DNA of 64,000 nucleotides from Phycisphaerales bacterium PN19_bin_20 (GTDB lineage Bacteria; Planctomycetota; Phycisphaerae; Phycisphaerales; UBA1924): NCBI GenBank assembly GCA_021173225.1, contig JAJOLK010000011.1, positions 56,964 through 120,963 on the forward strand, in the 5' to 3' direction. Made by a program: the position numbers and the translations under genes. The notes under the pieces are model-generated. The model did not search any database and was not told the origin of the DNA. It saw nothing but the letters and a program-made list of their open reading frames with translations. This document shows positions 1-9,054 of the stretch, in pieces; the first letter of the stretch is position 1, and each line of letters opens with the position of its first letter.

Positions 1-805
<805 letters not shown>

Positions 806-838
806 ACACCCGGCCTAACCGCCGGGTGTTTTCGTTTT
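806..838 (+). terminator. Intrinsic terminator of the 16S transcript
   Basis: A 9-bp stem ACACCCGGC (806-814) / GCCGGGTGT (821-829) with a 6-nt loop is followed by TTTCGTTTT. It ends the 16S transcription unit before any 23S gene. Confidence 0.9.
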
Positions 839-1063
839 GACACATTTTCCTGGCGCGTCGGAATCTCACGCATTCTCCGAGCTCTCTGCAGCGCAAACCC
901 CCGCCCTCCGCCTGGTGAACTGCCAGCAATTCCAGATACCTGATGACCGCGTCGGGGGTTGTTCAGGCGCTCCGGTCCACGTTCCTCACCGACCCGACCT
1001 TCGTTTATCACCCGCCAATCCTCACGCCTCACCCCCCACGCAGCACCCGCCAATCCGCGCTCC

Positions 1064-1555
1064 TCACGCCTTATCGCCCGCCACCGCCACCGGCCGCAGC
1101 ATCTCCACCACGCACGCACGGAACCCGTGCCGCGCAAACACCGCCCGCGCTGCCTCGTTGAACTGCCCCGTGTGCAGCCTGATCTGCTTGACACCAATGG
1201 TCGCAAACCTCGCCGCCGCCGCCTCGATGAGCCCCGACGCCACCCCGTGCCCTCGGCACGACGGCTCCACCCACAGGTCGTGGATCCACCCGCACTCAGG
1301 CACCCAAAAAATCGGCACCTCCGGCTCAACCGTCCCGACCGTAAACCCCACCAGCCGCCCCTGCTCCTCCGCTACCAGCAGCACGCTCCGCGGGTCCGCC
1401 GCGCGCAGCGGCAACCACACGGCATAACGCTCCAGCACGTCCGGCACAACCCTGAACCGTTCCGCATCCGCCCGCTCGTGCAGGTCGCACAACTGCCGCA
1501 CCATCGGCAAGATCGCCGGCACATCCCCCGCAGTCGCGTTTCGAATCTTCGTCAT
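1064..1555 (-). CDS. GNAT family N-acetyltransferase
   Basis: A 163-residue protein with the GNAT fold layout: the N-terminus reads MTKIRNATAGDVPAIL, a central strand pair reads LLVAEEQGRLVGF, and the acetyl-CoA region reads LWVEPSCRGHGVASGL (the Q/RxxGxG/A-type loop is R-G-H-G-V-A). The C-terminal NEAARAVFARHGF is also typical. It probably transfers acetyl from acetyl-CoA to an amine on a small molecule or protein; the substrate cannot be told. The reading frame continues 17 codons upstream, but the ATG at 1555 starts exactly where GNAT domains usually begin. No Shine-Dalgarno sequence is visible. It is a single gene facing the 16S terminator. Confidence 0.85.
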   Translation of the reverse strand: MTKIRNATAGDVPAILPMVRQLCDLHERADAERFRVVPDVLERYAVWLPLRAADPRSVLLVAEEQGRLVGFTVGTVEPEVPIFWVPECGWIHDLWVEPSCRGHGVASGLIEAAAARFATIGVKQIRLHTGQFNEAARAVFARHGFRACVVEMLRPVAVAGDKA

Positions 1556-1695
1556 GGCCCAGCGTACGGTGCGGATTCTCGCTTGAGCTTGTGCGTCTGG
1601 GTACACCCACGCTCCGTGTGGGTCGTGGCTCTTTCGCCTTTGGTTCTGTTCGCGAGCACAAGTGTCAGGAAGAGTCCGTGTGAGTTCGCCCCCGC

Positions 1696-2460
1696 TTACT
1701 TCGTCGTGCCCTTACCACCTGCCGTCCCCCCGCCCGCAGTCGGCAGCGCCATCGTCGCCACCGCCAGCACCCGGCGCGACTTGGCATCCTCTCGATAAAC
1801 CACCAGCCGTGCGTTTGCTTGCACCAGGTCCTTCGGCAGCGTCAGCCGCACACGCGCATGCCCCGCGCCCGACCTGCTCTCAAACACCCGCACCACCCGC
1901 TCGTGCTTGAGCGTCGCACCGGCGTTCTCGCCTGCCGTCACCTTTGATTCCAGCCCGCTCTCAACCACCGCCACGTTCAGAAACTCCCCGCCGCCCGCGC
2001 CGGGTGTCAGCACGTCCAGGCTCAGTTCCCCGGCCTTGCCGGCCCGATCAACCCGAAAGCTCAGCGCCCTCAATTCCTCCGCGGCTCCGAACTTCTCCTT
2101 GCTCGCACCCGCGCTCTTGGCCGCCGAGATCGTCCGCTCCGCCCTCTGGCGCTCAGACCCCACAAAGCTCTCAACCCCGCCAACCACCATGTTCGGCGTG
2201 TACGTTCGCCCGCCCTCAAGCAGCGCGGCCGAGGCCCGCTGCCGTGACGTGAACGCCGCCTTCGCAAACCGGTCCGGCCACCCAAGCTTGTCCCAGTAGT
2301 CCAGGTGGAACGCCAGCAGCACCAGCGACCCATCACGCGCCGCCTCGGTCTTGGCCAGCTCGCCCAGCACGTCATCCGCGGGCGGGCACGATGAACATCC
2401 TTCGCTGGTGTACAGCTCCACCACCACGCTGCCGGCCTTCGCGTCAGCGCTGCGTTTCAC
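1696..2460 (-). CDS. DUF1223 family thioredoxin-fold protein
   Basis: The protein has 254 residues. It opens with a strand VVVELYTSEGCSSCPPADD carrying the GCSSCPPAD motif that marks DUF1223, a thioredoxin-like family usually found secreted in Gram-negative bacteria; LLAFHLDYWDKLGW and RTYTPNMVVGG are also family blocks. Activity is unproven; a periplasmic redox role is a guess from the CxxC. The start is a GTG, preceded two codons earlier by an in-frame TGA, so there is no room for the usual signal peptide: only about 12 residues precede the first strand. Either the protein is cytoplasmic here or the 5' end was lost. The upstream bases are a short direct repeat (GCTCATG/GCTCATC units at 2470-2490), compatible with local rearrangement. 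It is divergent from lnt. Confidence 0.8.
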   Translation of the reverse strand: MKRSADAKAGSVVVELYTSEGCSSCPPADDVLGELAKTEAARDGSLVLLAFHLDYWDKLGWPDRFAKAAFTSRQRASAALLEGGRTYTPNMVVGGVESFVGSERQRAERTISAAKSAGASKEKFGAAEELRALSFRVDRAGKAGELSLDVLTPGAGGGEFLNVAVVESGLESKVTAGENAGATLKHERVVRVFESRSGAGHARVRLTLPKDLVQANARLVVYREDAKSRRVLAVATMALPTAGGGTAGGKGTTK

Positions 2461-2539
2461 CGCTCACCGCTCATCGCTCATGGCTCATGGCTGCTTCCCC
2501 CGCAATAATCGCCACGTGACCCTACCGCCCACACCAACC

Positions 2540-4474
2540 ATGCAACCCACCCCCGCCCGATCAACGCGCGCGACCGCACTTTGGTGCCTCGCCCTCGGCC
2601 TGCTCTGGGCCGCCGCGCTCCCAGGCACCTTTGACGCCGCCACCCTCGGCAACCCACTCGCCGCACTCGCTGGCTCGCTCGCCCTTGTCGCCCTCCCGCT
2701 CGTCGCTGGCTCCTTCGGTGCCAGCAATCCCATCTCCGCCGCCCCACCTCTCGCCCCACGTCGCCGCCTCGCTCACCTCCGCCGCCCCCTGCTCGCCGCG
2801 CTCGCCTTCGCCCTCGGCACGATCCCCGGCTGGTGCATCGTCCACGCCTTCATGTGGGCCGTCACCATCCCGGGCATGATCGGCCTGCAGTTCTACCTCG
2901 CCCTCTGGCAAGGCCTCATCGTCTTGCTGTGGGCACTGCTCTTACGCCGCGGCACCCTTGCCGCACTCGCCCCCGTCCTCATCGTCGGGCTTGAGTACCT
3001 CCGCACCGAGGTCGTCCTCGGCGGCTACCCCTGGTACACCCTCGGCCAAGCCTCCATCGATCAACCTTGGGCCCGCTTCGCCGCCATCGCCGGCGTCAGC
3101 GGCGTATCGCTCATCACCTGCGCCCTCTGCGTCACCCTCGTGGGCATCATCACCCGCCAGTTCCGCTGGCGCGCCATCGCCGTGGGCGTCGCGATCGTCG
3201 TCCTCGCTTCGATCCTCCCCGCGCTGCTCACGACCGCCACCGCCCCCACCAGCGCCACTGCCCCCGCCCGCACGTTCACCGTCGCCGTCATCCAGACCAA
3301 CCTCCCGCAAAACAACAAAATTTCCTGGCCCCAGCAGCAGCGCTACGAGGCCATGGCCCGATGGCTCCAGCTCACCCGCCTCGCCGCCGCCCCCGGCTCG
3401 CAGGGCCAGCGCCCAGACCTCATCCTCTGGCCCGAAACCATGTTCCCCGGCCTGGCCCTCAACTCAGAGGCCATTGCCGTCATTGACCAAGCCAAGCTCG
3501 CCTACACCCTCAAAGAGCCCGACGGCCGCGAGCTCCAACTCGGCGCCGGCGCCTACGCCCGCGCGCTCCAAGACGTCCAGGCCCAGATCCAAGTCCCCAT
3601 CCTCGTCGGTGCCATCGCCCTCGACGGCCTCAAGCTCAAGCCCAAAGACGACGGCTCAATCGACGTCAGCTTCGACGCCAAGTTCAACAGCGCCGTGCTC
3701 ATTGACCAACACGACGCCCAACAACGCCGCTATGACAAAATCGAGCTCACCCCCTTCGGCGAGTACATCCCCTTCGTCTGGCGCTTCAAGTCCATCGAGC
3801 AGGCCCTGATGAACTTCGCCGCCCCCGGCATGGGCTTTGACCTCGCGCGCGGCCGCAGCCCCCAGCCGCTCACACTCAGCACCGCCACGCCCGCGAGCGC
3901 AGCCACGCCCAACGTCCCCGCGCCGCGCCTCGCCGTACCCATCTGCTACGAGGTCAGCTTCCCCGCCGCCAGCCGCCGCCTCTCCTACGCCCGCGGCACC
4001 CGCACCGCCGACGTCCTGCTCAACCTCTCAAACGACGGCTGGTTCGGCGACTCAGACTTCTCACGCCGCATCCACACACTCATGGCCCGCTGGCGCTGCA
4101 TCGAGCTGGGCCTGCCCATGGTCCGCGCCGTCAACACCGGGCAGTCCTGCGCCATCGACGCGCTCGGCAACGTCAATACCGGCTCAGCCAAGGCCGCCTG
4201 GGCCGAACTCTCAGGCAACACACTCATCCCCGCCGGCCCAGCGGTGGGGGGTATCGTCGGCAGCGAGCTCTTCCGCCGTGAGGGCGTCGTCATCGCACAA
4301 ATCCTGCTCCCCGAATCCTCCGGTACGCTCTTTGGCAAAGCTGGTGACGTCATCGGCCCGCTGTGCGCCGCCGCCGCCGTCGTCATGGCAATCCTCGGGC
4401 TCCTTGGCCCCCGCGCCCGCGCCCCCACCCGCGCCCCCACCCGCGCCCCCACCCGCGCCCCCACCCGCTCCTGA
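2540..4474 (+). CDS. lnt: Apolipoprotein N-acyltransferase
   Basis: This protein of 644 residues adds the third acyl chain to the N-terminal cysteine of lipoproteins in the inner membrane. About eight hydrophobic segments fill residues 10-230, followed by a nitrilase-fold domain (about 245-530). The Glu-Lys-Cys triad is complete: E299 in LILWPETMFPG, K400 in YDKIELTPFGEYIP and C469 in PICYE, with LLNLSNDGWFG after it. A final hydrophobic helix precedes a tail of RAPT repeats. The frame is open upstream, but ATG 2540 begins directly before the first membrane helix. The window contains several lipoproteins (4539, 10589, 39392, 41714, 58502) that are possible substrates. It is divergent from the DUF1223 gene and followed 64 bases later by a lipoprotein gene. 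Confidence 0.93.
   Translation: MQPTPARSTRATALWCLALGLLWAAALPGTFDAATLGNPLAALAGSLALVALPLVAGSFGASNPISAAPPLAPRRRLAHLRRPLLAALAFALGTIPGWCIVHAFMWAVTIPGMIGLQFYLALWQGLIVLLWALLLRRGTLAALAPVLIVGLEYLRTEVVLGGYPWYTLGQASIDQPWARFAAIAGVSGVSLITCALCVTLVGIITRQFRWRAIAVGVAIVVLASILPALLTTATAPTSATAPARTFTVAVIQTNLPQNNKISWPQQQRYEAMARWLQLTRLAAAPGSQGQRPDLILWPETMFPGLALNSEAIAVIDQAKLAYTLKEPDGRELQLGAGAYARALQDVQAQIQVPILVGAIALDGLKLKPKDDGSIDVSFDAKFNSAVLIDQHDAQQRRYDKIELTPFGEYIPFVWRFKSIEQALMNFAAPGMGFDLARGRSPQPLTLSTATPASAATPNVPAPRLAVPICYEVSFPAASRRLSYARGTRTADVLLNLSNDGWFGDSDFSRRIHTLMARWRCIELGLPMVRAVNTGQSCAIDALGNVNTGSAKAAWAELSGNTLIPAGPAVGGIVGSELFRREGVVIAQILLPESSGTLFGKAGDVIGPLCAAAAVVMAILGLLGPRARAPTRAPTRAPTRAPTRS
4419..4466 (+). repeat. 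Four tandem 12-bp repeats at the 3' end of lnt
   Basis: GCGCCCCCACCC is repeated four times without error, encoding (Arg-Ala-Pro-Thr)x4 at the extreme C-terminus of Lnt. It looks like recent slippage expansion at a gene end. Confidence 0.9.
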
Positions 4475-4538
4475 CATTCGCGTCCGCGCCCACCATCAGC
4501 CGATGCATCTGCCTGGGTCAGCCTTTAGGAGAAGCCTC

Positions 4539-5015
4539 ATGTCCATCGCCACGCTCGCGCGCGCCCCCGCACTTGCCGCCCCTCTCCTCGTCCTGCTCGC
4601 GGGCCTCGCCGGCTGCCAGGGTGATATCTCCGACGCCGACATCGAACGCAGCGCCGTCGCGCTCCGCCAAGTTCAAGACGCCGTCGATAAGCCCGGCCGC
4701 AATGAGCTGCTCGTTGACGCACGCTCACGCAAAGAGTGGGAGGCCAAACGCATCCCCTCCGCCATCAACCTCGCCTCCACCCAGGTCGCCGGCGTCAAAG
4801 GCCAGGTTGACCCACGCCTCGATACCTTCGACCGTCTCATCGTCTATGGCGACAACCCCGGCTCCGCACCCGCACGCGCACTGACCAAAAAACTCGTCCT
4901 CACCGGCTACCGCGACGTCCGCTTCTTCCCCGGCGGCATCCTCGAATGGGAGGGCGCCGGCCTGCCCACACGCTCTAACCCACCCACCGACGCCACGGGC
5001 CCCCTCAGCAAGTAA
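4539..5015 (+). CDS. Rhodanese-fold lipoprotein, probably non-catalytic
   Basis: A 158-residue lipoprotein. The start ATG at 4539 has an AGGAG Shine-Dalgarno (4527-4531) seven bases upstream. Residues 1-26 are a signal sequence ending in the lipobox LAGC, so the mature protein is expected to be lipid-anchored. The rest is a rhodanese domain: ELLVDARSRKEWEAKRIPSA is the CH2A-like block and FFPGGILEWEGAGLPT the C-terminal block. At the position of the rhodanese loop (normally VYCxxGxRS) the sequence is VYGDNPGSAPA, so the catalytic cysteine is glycine. That argues against sulfur transfer and for a binding role. It follows lnt closely and may be co-transcribed with it. Confidence 0.85.
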   Translation: MSIATLARAPALAAPLLVLLAGLAGCQGDISDADIERSAVALRQVQDAVDKPGRNELLVDARSRKEWEAKRIPSAINLASTQVAGVKGQVDPRLDTFDRLIVYGDNPGSAPARALTKKLVLTGYRDVRFFPGGILEWEGAGLPTRSNPPTDATGPLSK

Positions 5016-5086
5016 CCAGGCGCTCTCGTCGCCCATGCCTCGAGTGCCGCTGGATTTCGACCTGCTTTGTCGCCCTGATCGCGTGG

Positions 5087-5105
5087 GGCAGGATTCCATC
5101 CTGCC
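5087..5105 (+). repeat. Dispersed palindromic repeat, copy A (forward)
   Basis: Core GGCAGGAT-TCC-ATCCTGCC, preceded by CGTG. It belongs to the repeat family also seen at 8.4, 8.9, 11.6, 20.4, 24.5 and 63.4 kb. Confidence 0.85.
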
Positions 5106-5231
5106 TCTCCTTCCGCGCACCTCCGCTCGCTCTACCCCTCCGCGCGCCGTTTACCTTTCTTCCTCCAAAACGCACAACGCCCCCGGTCCGCGCTTCCGCT
5201 GGCCGAGGGCGTCGATCATCCGCTCACACAC

Positions 5232-5513
5232 TCACTTCTTCTTGCCGGCCTTCTTCGCCGCCTTCTTACCCGCCTTCTTACCCGCTTTCTTACCCGCCTT
5301 CTTCTTCGCGCCCTTCGCCGGCGCGTCACCAGTCAGGTCCTCGATCTTCGCCGACTTGCTGTACTTGATCACCAGCGCCACGCCCTTACCGCAGTCGCGG
5401 TGTGACGCGTACCCCTCGTTGCTGTCCACGATCGGCTCCCCGCTCGGCGCCCGCAGCAGCCAACGGTACTCGCCACCCGCATCTTTGCTGATCTCAAACG
5501 TTGCCTTCGCCAT
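5232..5513 (-). CDS. DUF1508 (YegP-like) protein with a lysine-rich H1-like tail
   Basis: A 93-residue protein. Residues 1-58 form a DUF1508 unit (ATFEISKDAGGEYRWLLRAP, then SNEGYASHRDCGKGVALVI), a small fold of unknown biochemical function found singly or in tandem in many bacteria. Residues 66-93 are almost only Lys, Ala and Gly in KKAGKKAGKKA-type repeats, like bacterial histone-H1-like tails, which suggests nucleic-acid binding. The start has a good Shine-Dalgarno: GGAGG seven bases upstream of the ATG (minus strand). It stands alone between a plus-strand lipoprotein and a plus-strand ureohydrolase. Confidence 0.85.
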   Translation of the reverse strand: MAKATFEISKDAGGEYRWLLRAPSGEPIVDSNEGYASHRDCGKGVALVIKYSKSAKIEDLTGDAPAKGAKKKAGKKAGKKAGKKAAKKAGKKK

Positions 5514-5663
5514 GCTTCATCCTCCAAACCTTGGTCATCCACGCGAACAGGCATGCGGGCACGGCAATCGCGCCCGCTGACACCTGCTCGCCCAACATAC
5601 CTCCACACCCTCCACGCTTTCAAGTTGCGCCATCGCCCGCGCGCCCGCTGATACCCTTCGAGC

Positions 5664-6722
5664 ATGGACGCGAGCCACACCTCCGAAGCCCTCGACCGCG
5701 CGCTGCTCGCCGCCAACGTCTGCCGCGCCACAGACCCCGCGATCTGGCCCACGCCACCAGACCAGCTCGACCCCGCGCGCTTCGCCGCCACCATCCGCAC
5801 ACACCCGCTCAAGGCCTGCCAAATCGCCCTCCTTGGGCTCCCAGATGACCTCGGCGTCAAGCTCAATAACGGTCGCCCAGGCGCCGCCAAAGCGCCCGCT
5901 GCCATCCGCGACGCGCTCACCCGCTACGGCGCCGCCGACCCCGCCGGCATCCCGTTCCCGCTGGTCTTTGACGCTGGCGATGTTTCGCCCGCCCCCGGGG
6001 GCAACGTCGAAGCGCTCAACGCCACGCACCGCCGCGTCTCAGACGCCGCCGCTGCGCTCACCCGCAACGGCTTCTTCCCCATCGCCCTCGGCGGCGGGCA
6101 TGACCTCACCTTCGCCTTCGTGCGCGGCGTGATTGAAGCCACACTCACGCCTGAACCCACCCACCCAACGCACGCCGCCGAAGTTCTTCAAGCCGCCGTC
6201 AGCGAGGGCTCATCCATGTTCGCTGGCATCTACTTTGACGCGCACCTTGACGTCCGCGACACACCAGGCAGCGGCATGCCATTTCGCGCGCTCGTCGAGC
6301 AGTGCGGCGTTGGCCCGCTGCTCGCTGTCGGCCCGTCCACACTCGTCAACACCCGCGAACACGCACGCTGGTTCGCACATGTCGGTGGCGTCATCGCCGA
6401 AGATCAACTCCCCACCATGGCCGAATCCGCCGCGCAGCTCCTGGAACCTATCGACGGCTTCCAACACCTCTTCGCCAGCCTCGACCTTGACGTCATCGAC
6501 GCCGCCGCCGCCCCGGGCGTCTCGGCCATGAACCCCGCTGGCCTCACGCCCACGCAAGTCGCCCGCATGGTCTACCACGTCGCCCAGCACCCACGGCTGC
6601 GCTGCTTCGATATCATGGAGCTCTGCCCCCCGCACGATCAGCAGGGCCGCACCGCACGCCTTGCCGCCCACCTGCTCCTGACGTTTCTGCAAGGCTGGAA
6701 ACAAGGCCGCCCGCTGGCCTGA
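5664..6722 (+). CDS. Ureohydrolase (arginase/agmatinase/formiminoglutamase family)
   Basis: The protein has 352 residues. All binuclear manganese ligands are present: H146 in GGGHD, D192/H194/D196 in FDAHLD, and D274/D276 in SLDLDVID. The family normally reads DPxxAPG after the last block; here it is DAAAAPGVSA, so the Pro is lost but the APG kept. The family hydrolyses guanidino or formimino groups. The long N-terminal part and the absence of an arginase GTRxR-like block make a formiminoglutamase-type substrate plausible, but the substrate is not decided by sequence. The ATG at 5664 lies six bases after a -10-like TACCCT (5652-5657) and has no Shine-Dalgarno, so the mRNA may be leaderless. 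It is followed by xseA 39 bases later. Confidence 0.85.
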   Translation: MDASHTSEALDRALLAANVCRATDPAIWPTPPDQLDPARFAATIRTHPLKACQIALLGLPDDLGVKLNNGRPGAAKAPAAIRDALTRYGAADPAGIPFPLVFDAGDVSPAPGGNVEALNATHRRVSDAAAALTRNGFFPIALGGGHDLTFAFVRGVIEATLTPEPTHPTHAAEVLQAAVSEGSSMFAGIYFDAHLDVRDTPGSGMPFRALVEQCGVGPLLAVGPSTLVNTREHARWFAHVGGVIAEDQLPTMAESAAQLLEPIDGFQHLFASLDLDVIDAAAAPGVSAMNPAGLTPTQVARMVYHVAQHPRLRCFDIMELCPPHDQQGRTARLAAHLLLTFLQGWKQGRPLA

Positions 6723-6761
6723 TCGCTCACCGCGATCTTCGCATTCACCGCGCACACCAAC

Positions 6762-8357
6762 ATGGACCGCCTCCCCTTTGATCCCGCCAAGATGGCCCAG
6801 GCTCCACCAAGCCCCGCCCACCCCGCACCCACCCCGGCACTCGCGCCCGTCAAGCTCACGCCCGCTGGCAAGCGCCAAAGCAAACGCGGCACCGCCCCCA
6901 AGCCCACCATCGCAGCAAGCCCCGCCACCACCTCCGCCGCCACCGCGCGCACCGCCGACACCCTGACCGTCTCCGCCCTCGCCGCCCGCATCAACCAAAC
7001 CCTCGAAGGCGGCTTCCCCGCCACCGTCCGCGTCGTCGGCGAGATCAGCAACTTCTCAGTCCGTACCCACTGGTACTTCGCGATCAAAGACGCCAGCGCG
7101 GTCGTGAACTGCGTCATGTTCGCAGGCCGCGCCAAGGCCGCCGGCTTCGTTCCAGAGCAGGGCCAGCAGGTCGTCGTCACCGCCCGCGTAGAGCTCTATG
7201 AGCCCTCCGGCCGCCTCACACTTAACGTCGAACGCATCGAGCCCGTCGGCGCTGGCGCTCTCGAGCTCCAGCTCCGCAAGCTCATCGCCGAGCTGCGCGA
7301 CGCCGGCTGGCTAGACCCCGCACGCAAACGCCCGCTGCCCACCTTCCCGCGCCGCGTCGCCATCGTCACCAGCCGCAAGGGCGCCGCCCTGCAAGACGTG
7401 CTGGACACCATGCGCAAACGCTGCCCCGCCGTAGAAGTGTGCCTCGTTGACGTGCTCGTCCAGGGCCCGCAGGCCGCGCCCGCCGTCGCTAGCGCCATCC
7501 ACTGGCTCGCCCAGCACCACCAGCGCCTCGCCATCGACGCGATCTTGGTCACCCGCGGCGGCGGCTCGATCGAAGACCTCTGGGCCTTCAATGACCGCGC
7601 CGTGGCCCGCGCCATCCACGACTGCCCGATCCCCATCGTCGCCGCCATCGGCCACGAGACCGACACGACCCTCGCCGAGCTCGTCGCCGACCTGCGCTGC
7701 GCCACACCCACCCAGGCCGCCATGGCCCTGACGCCAGACCGCGCCGCACTGCTCCAGCAGACCACGCAGGTCGCCCGCCGCCTCGCCCTCGTCGCCCGCC
7801 GCACCCTCGCCGCAAGCAAAGACGTTTCCGCCCGCAACGCGCGCGACCTGACCACCGCTCTCCGCCAGCACCTAGGCCTGCGCGCCCGCGCCCTGGCCCA
7901 CCGCTCCGCGCGCCTCGAGCGTGGCCGCCCCGCCAACGTCTACGAGCGCCGCCGCTCACAGCTACGCCAGAACGCCGCCCGACTCCAAGGTGTACTCGCT
8001 GGGCACCTGCACGCCGCCCTCGCGCACCACACGGCACTTCAAAACGCCCTCGTCGCCGCCGCCCGCGCCGCCGTCAAAGAGCGCGCCCGCGCCGCCGACG
8101 ATGCACGCCGCCAGCTTGAGCTCATCGGCCCCGCCGCCGTCCTTCGCCGCGGCTACTCCATCACTCTCGGCCCCACCGGCCAAGTCGTCCGCACACCCAC
8201 CGACGTCACCCCGGGCCAGAGCATCACCACACGCCTGGCCGAAGGCGAAGTCCAGAGCGTCGTCGGCCAAAGCCTGCTCGTTCCACTCCCCACAGGCCGC
8301 AAACGCAAGCCCAAACCCGACTCACCCCCCGGCCCCAGCCTCTTCGGCAACCCATAG
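6762..8357 (+). CDS. xseA: Exodeoxyribonuclease VII large subunit
   Basis: The protein has 531 residues. A Pro/Ala/Lys-rich extension of about 65 residues precedes the OB-fold (TVSALAARINQTL, then VRVVGEISNF, HWYFAIKD). The catalytic domain contains FPRRVAIVTSRKGAALQD, DAILVTRGGGSIEDLW and PIVAAIGHETDTTL; a long helical stretch and the C-terminal LRRGYSI block close the protein. With XseB it forms a metal-independent single-strand exonuclease that degrades DNA to short oligonucleotides in the cytoplasm. The small subunit xseB lies 193 bases downstream, separated from it by a repeat cluster. Confidence 0.95.
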   Translation: MDRLPFDPAKMAQAPPSPAHPAPTPALAPVKLTPAGKRQSKRGTAPKPTIAASPATTSAATARTADTLTVSALAARINQTLEGGFPATVRVVGEISNFSVRTHWYFAIKDASAVVNCVMFAGRAKAAGFVPEQGQQVVVTARVELYEPSGRLTLNVERIEPVGAGALELQLRKLIAELRDAGWLDPARKRPLPTFPRRVAIVTSRKGAALQDVLDTMRKRCPAVEVCLVDVLVQGPQAAPAVASAIHWLAQHHQRLAIDAILVTRGGGSIEDLWAFNDRAVARAIHDCPIPIVAAIGHETDTTLAELVADLRCATPTQAAMALTPDRAALLQQTTQVARRLALVARRTLAASKDVSARNARDLTTALRQHLGLRARALAHRSARLERGRPANVYERRRSQLRQNAARLQGVLAGHLHAALAHHTALQNALVAAARAAVKERARAADDARRQLELIGPAAVLRRGYSITLGPTGQVVRTPTDVTPGQSITTRLAEGEVQSVVGQSLLVPLPTGRKRKPKPDSPPGPSLFGNP

Positions 8358-8393
8358 CCCGACTTGCCGCTTCTGCCCGTTCACCTAACCCAA

Positions 8394-8487
8394 GCCAGGA
8401 TTCCATCCTGCCATTTCTTCGTCTCGCGTGGGCAGGATTCCATCCTGCCATTTCTTCGTCTCGCGTGGGGCAGGATTCCATCCTGCC
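8394..8487 (+). repeat. Dispersed palindromic repeat, three tandem copies (forward)
   Basis: Cores lie at 8394-8412 (first arm has one mismatch), 8431-8449 and 8469-8487, all with loop TCC. They sit in a direct repeat of 37-38 bases that also contains CCATTTCTTCGTCTCGCGTGG. The cluster fills the gap between xseA and xseB; no gene lies in it. Confidence 0.9.
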
Positions 8488-8550
8488 ATCGGGCCAACCG
8501 CCCGACCCTCCTTCCCTCCCTCCTTCGTTCCCTTCCCACTAAACTCCGCC

Positions 8551-8817
8551 GTGACCACCAAGCCCAACGACCAACAAGACCACGACGCCCCAGAGGCCCT
8601 TACCTTCGAGCAGGCACAAGAGCAGCTTGAAGCCATCATCGCACGCATCGAATCCGGCGAGGCCGGCCTCGAAGAAGCCATGGCCAGCTATGAGCGCGGC
8701 GTCCGCCTCCTCAAACACTCCCGCGCACTGCTCGATAAAGCCGAACAAACCTTCACAGACCTCTCAAGCCAGGTTCAGGCCGCCGCCAAAGACCCCGCGC
8801 GAGATCTTGATCGCTAG
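8551..8817 (+). CDS. xseB: Exodeoxyribonuclease VII small subunit
   Basis: An 88-residue protein with the XseB signature LTFEQAQEQLEAIIARIESGE, followed by LEEAMASYERGVRLLKHSRALLDKAEQ, two helices that bind the XseA C-terminal region. The usual family length is 60-90 residues. The start is the GTG at 8551: it lies five bases after a -10-like TAAACT (8540-8545) and gives the expected N-terminus, whereas the upstream in-frame sequence is only translated repeat DNA. A promoter of its own would fit the insertion of three repeat copies between xseA and xseB. Confidence 0.9.
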   Translation: MTTKPNDQQDHDAPEALTFEQAQEQLEAIIARIESGEAGLEEAMASYERGVRLLKHSRALLDKAEQTFTDLSSQVQAAAKDPARDLDR

Positions 8818-8886
8818 CCATCGGCTTTCCCTTGCGCGCACTGGCCGGACGGCTTCCAACCCGCCTTGCCTTGTTGCCTCGCGTGG

Positions 8887-8905
8887 GGCAGGATTTCATC
8901 CCGCC
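8887..8905 (+). repeat. Dispersed palindromic repeat, copy (forward, degenerate)
   Basis: GGCAGGAT-TTC-ATCCCGCC with one mismatch in the second arm; flanked by CGTG on the left and ATCG on the right, as in the other copies. It lies between xseB and the prepilin peptidase gene. Confidence 0.75.
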
Positions 8906-9054
8906 ATCGCTCCAACGCCTCAACCCTCTTCTCCTGCGCGAACCCTCCGCGCACTCCGCGTCAGTCTTCGCTCTCCACCGCTTCTCCCAGACGCCGCCCC
9001 CAACTGCCGATACTCCAACCGCCCACCCGCGCCCGCGGCCCGGACGGCTTCCCC

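Noticed and set aside
2942..3310. Long antisense frames inside lnt and other GC-rich genes
   Set aside because: High third-position GC creates open frames on the opposite strand; none shows a family signature.
8364..8550. Frames through the repeat cluster before xseB
   Set aside because: They translate the palindromic repeats only; the same nonsense peptides appear at every repeat locus.
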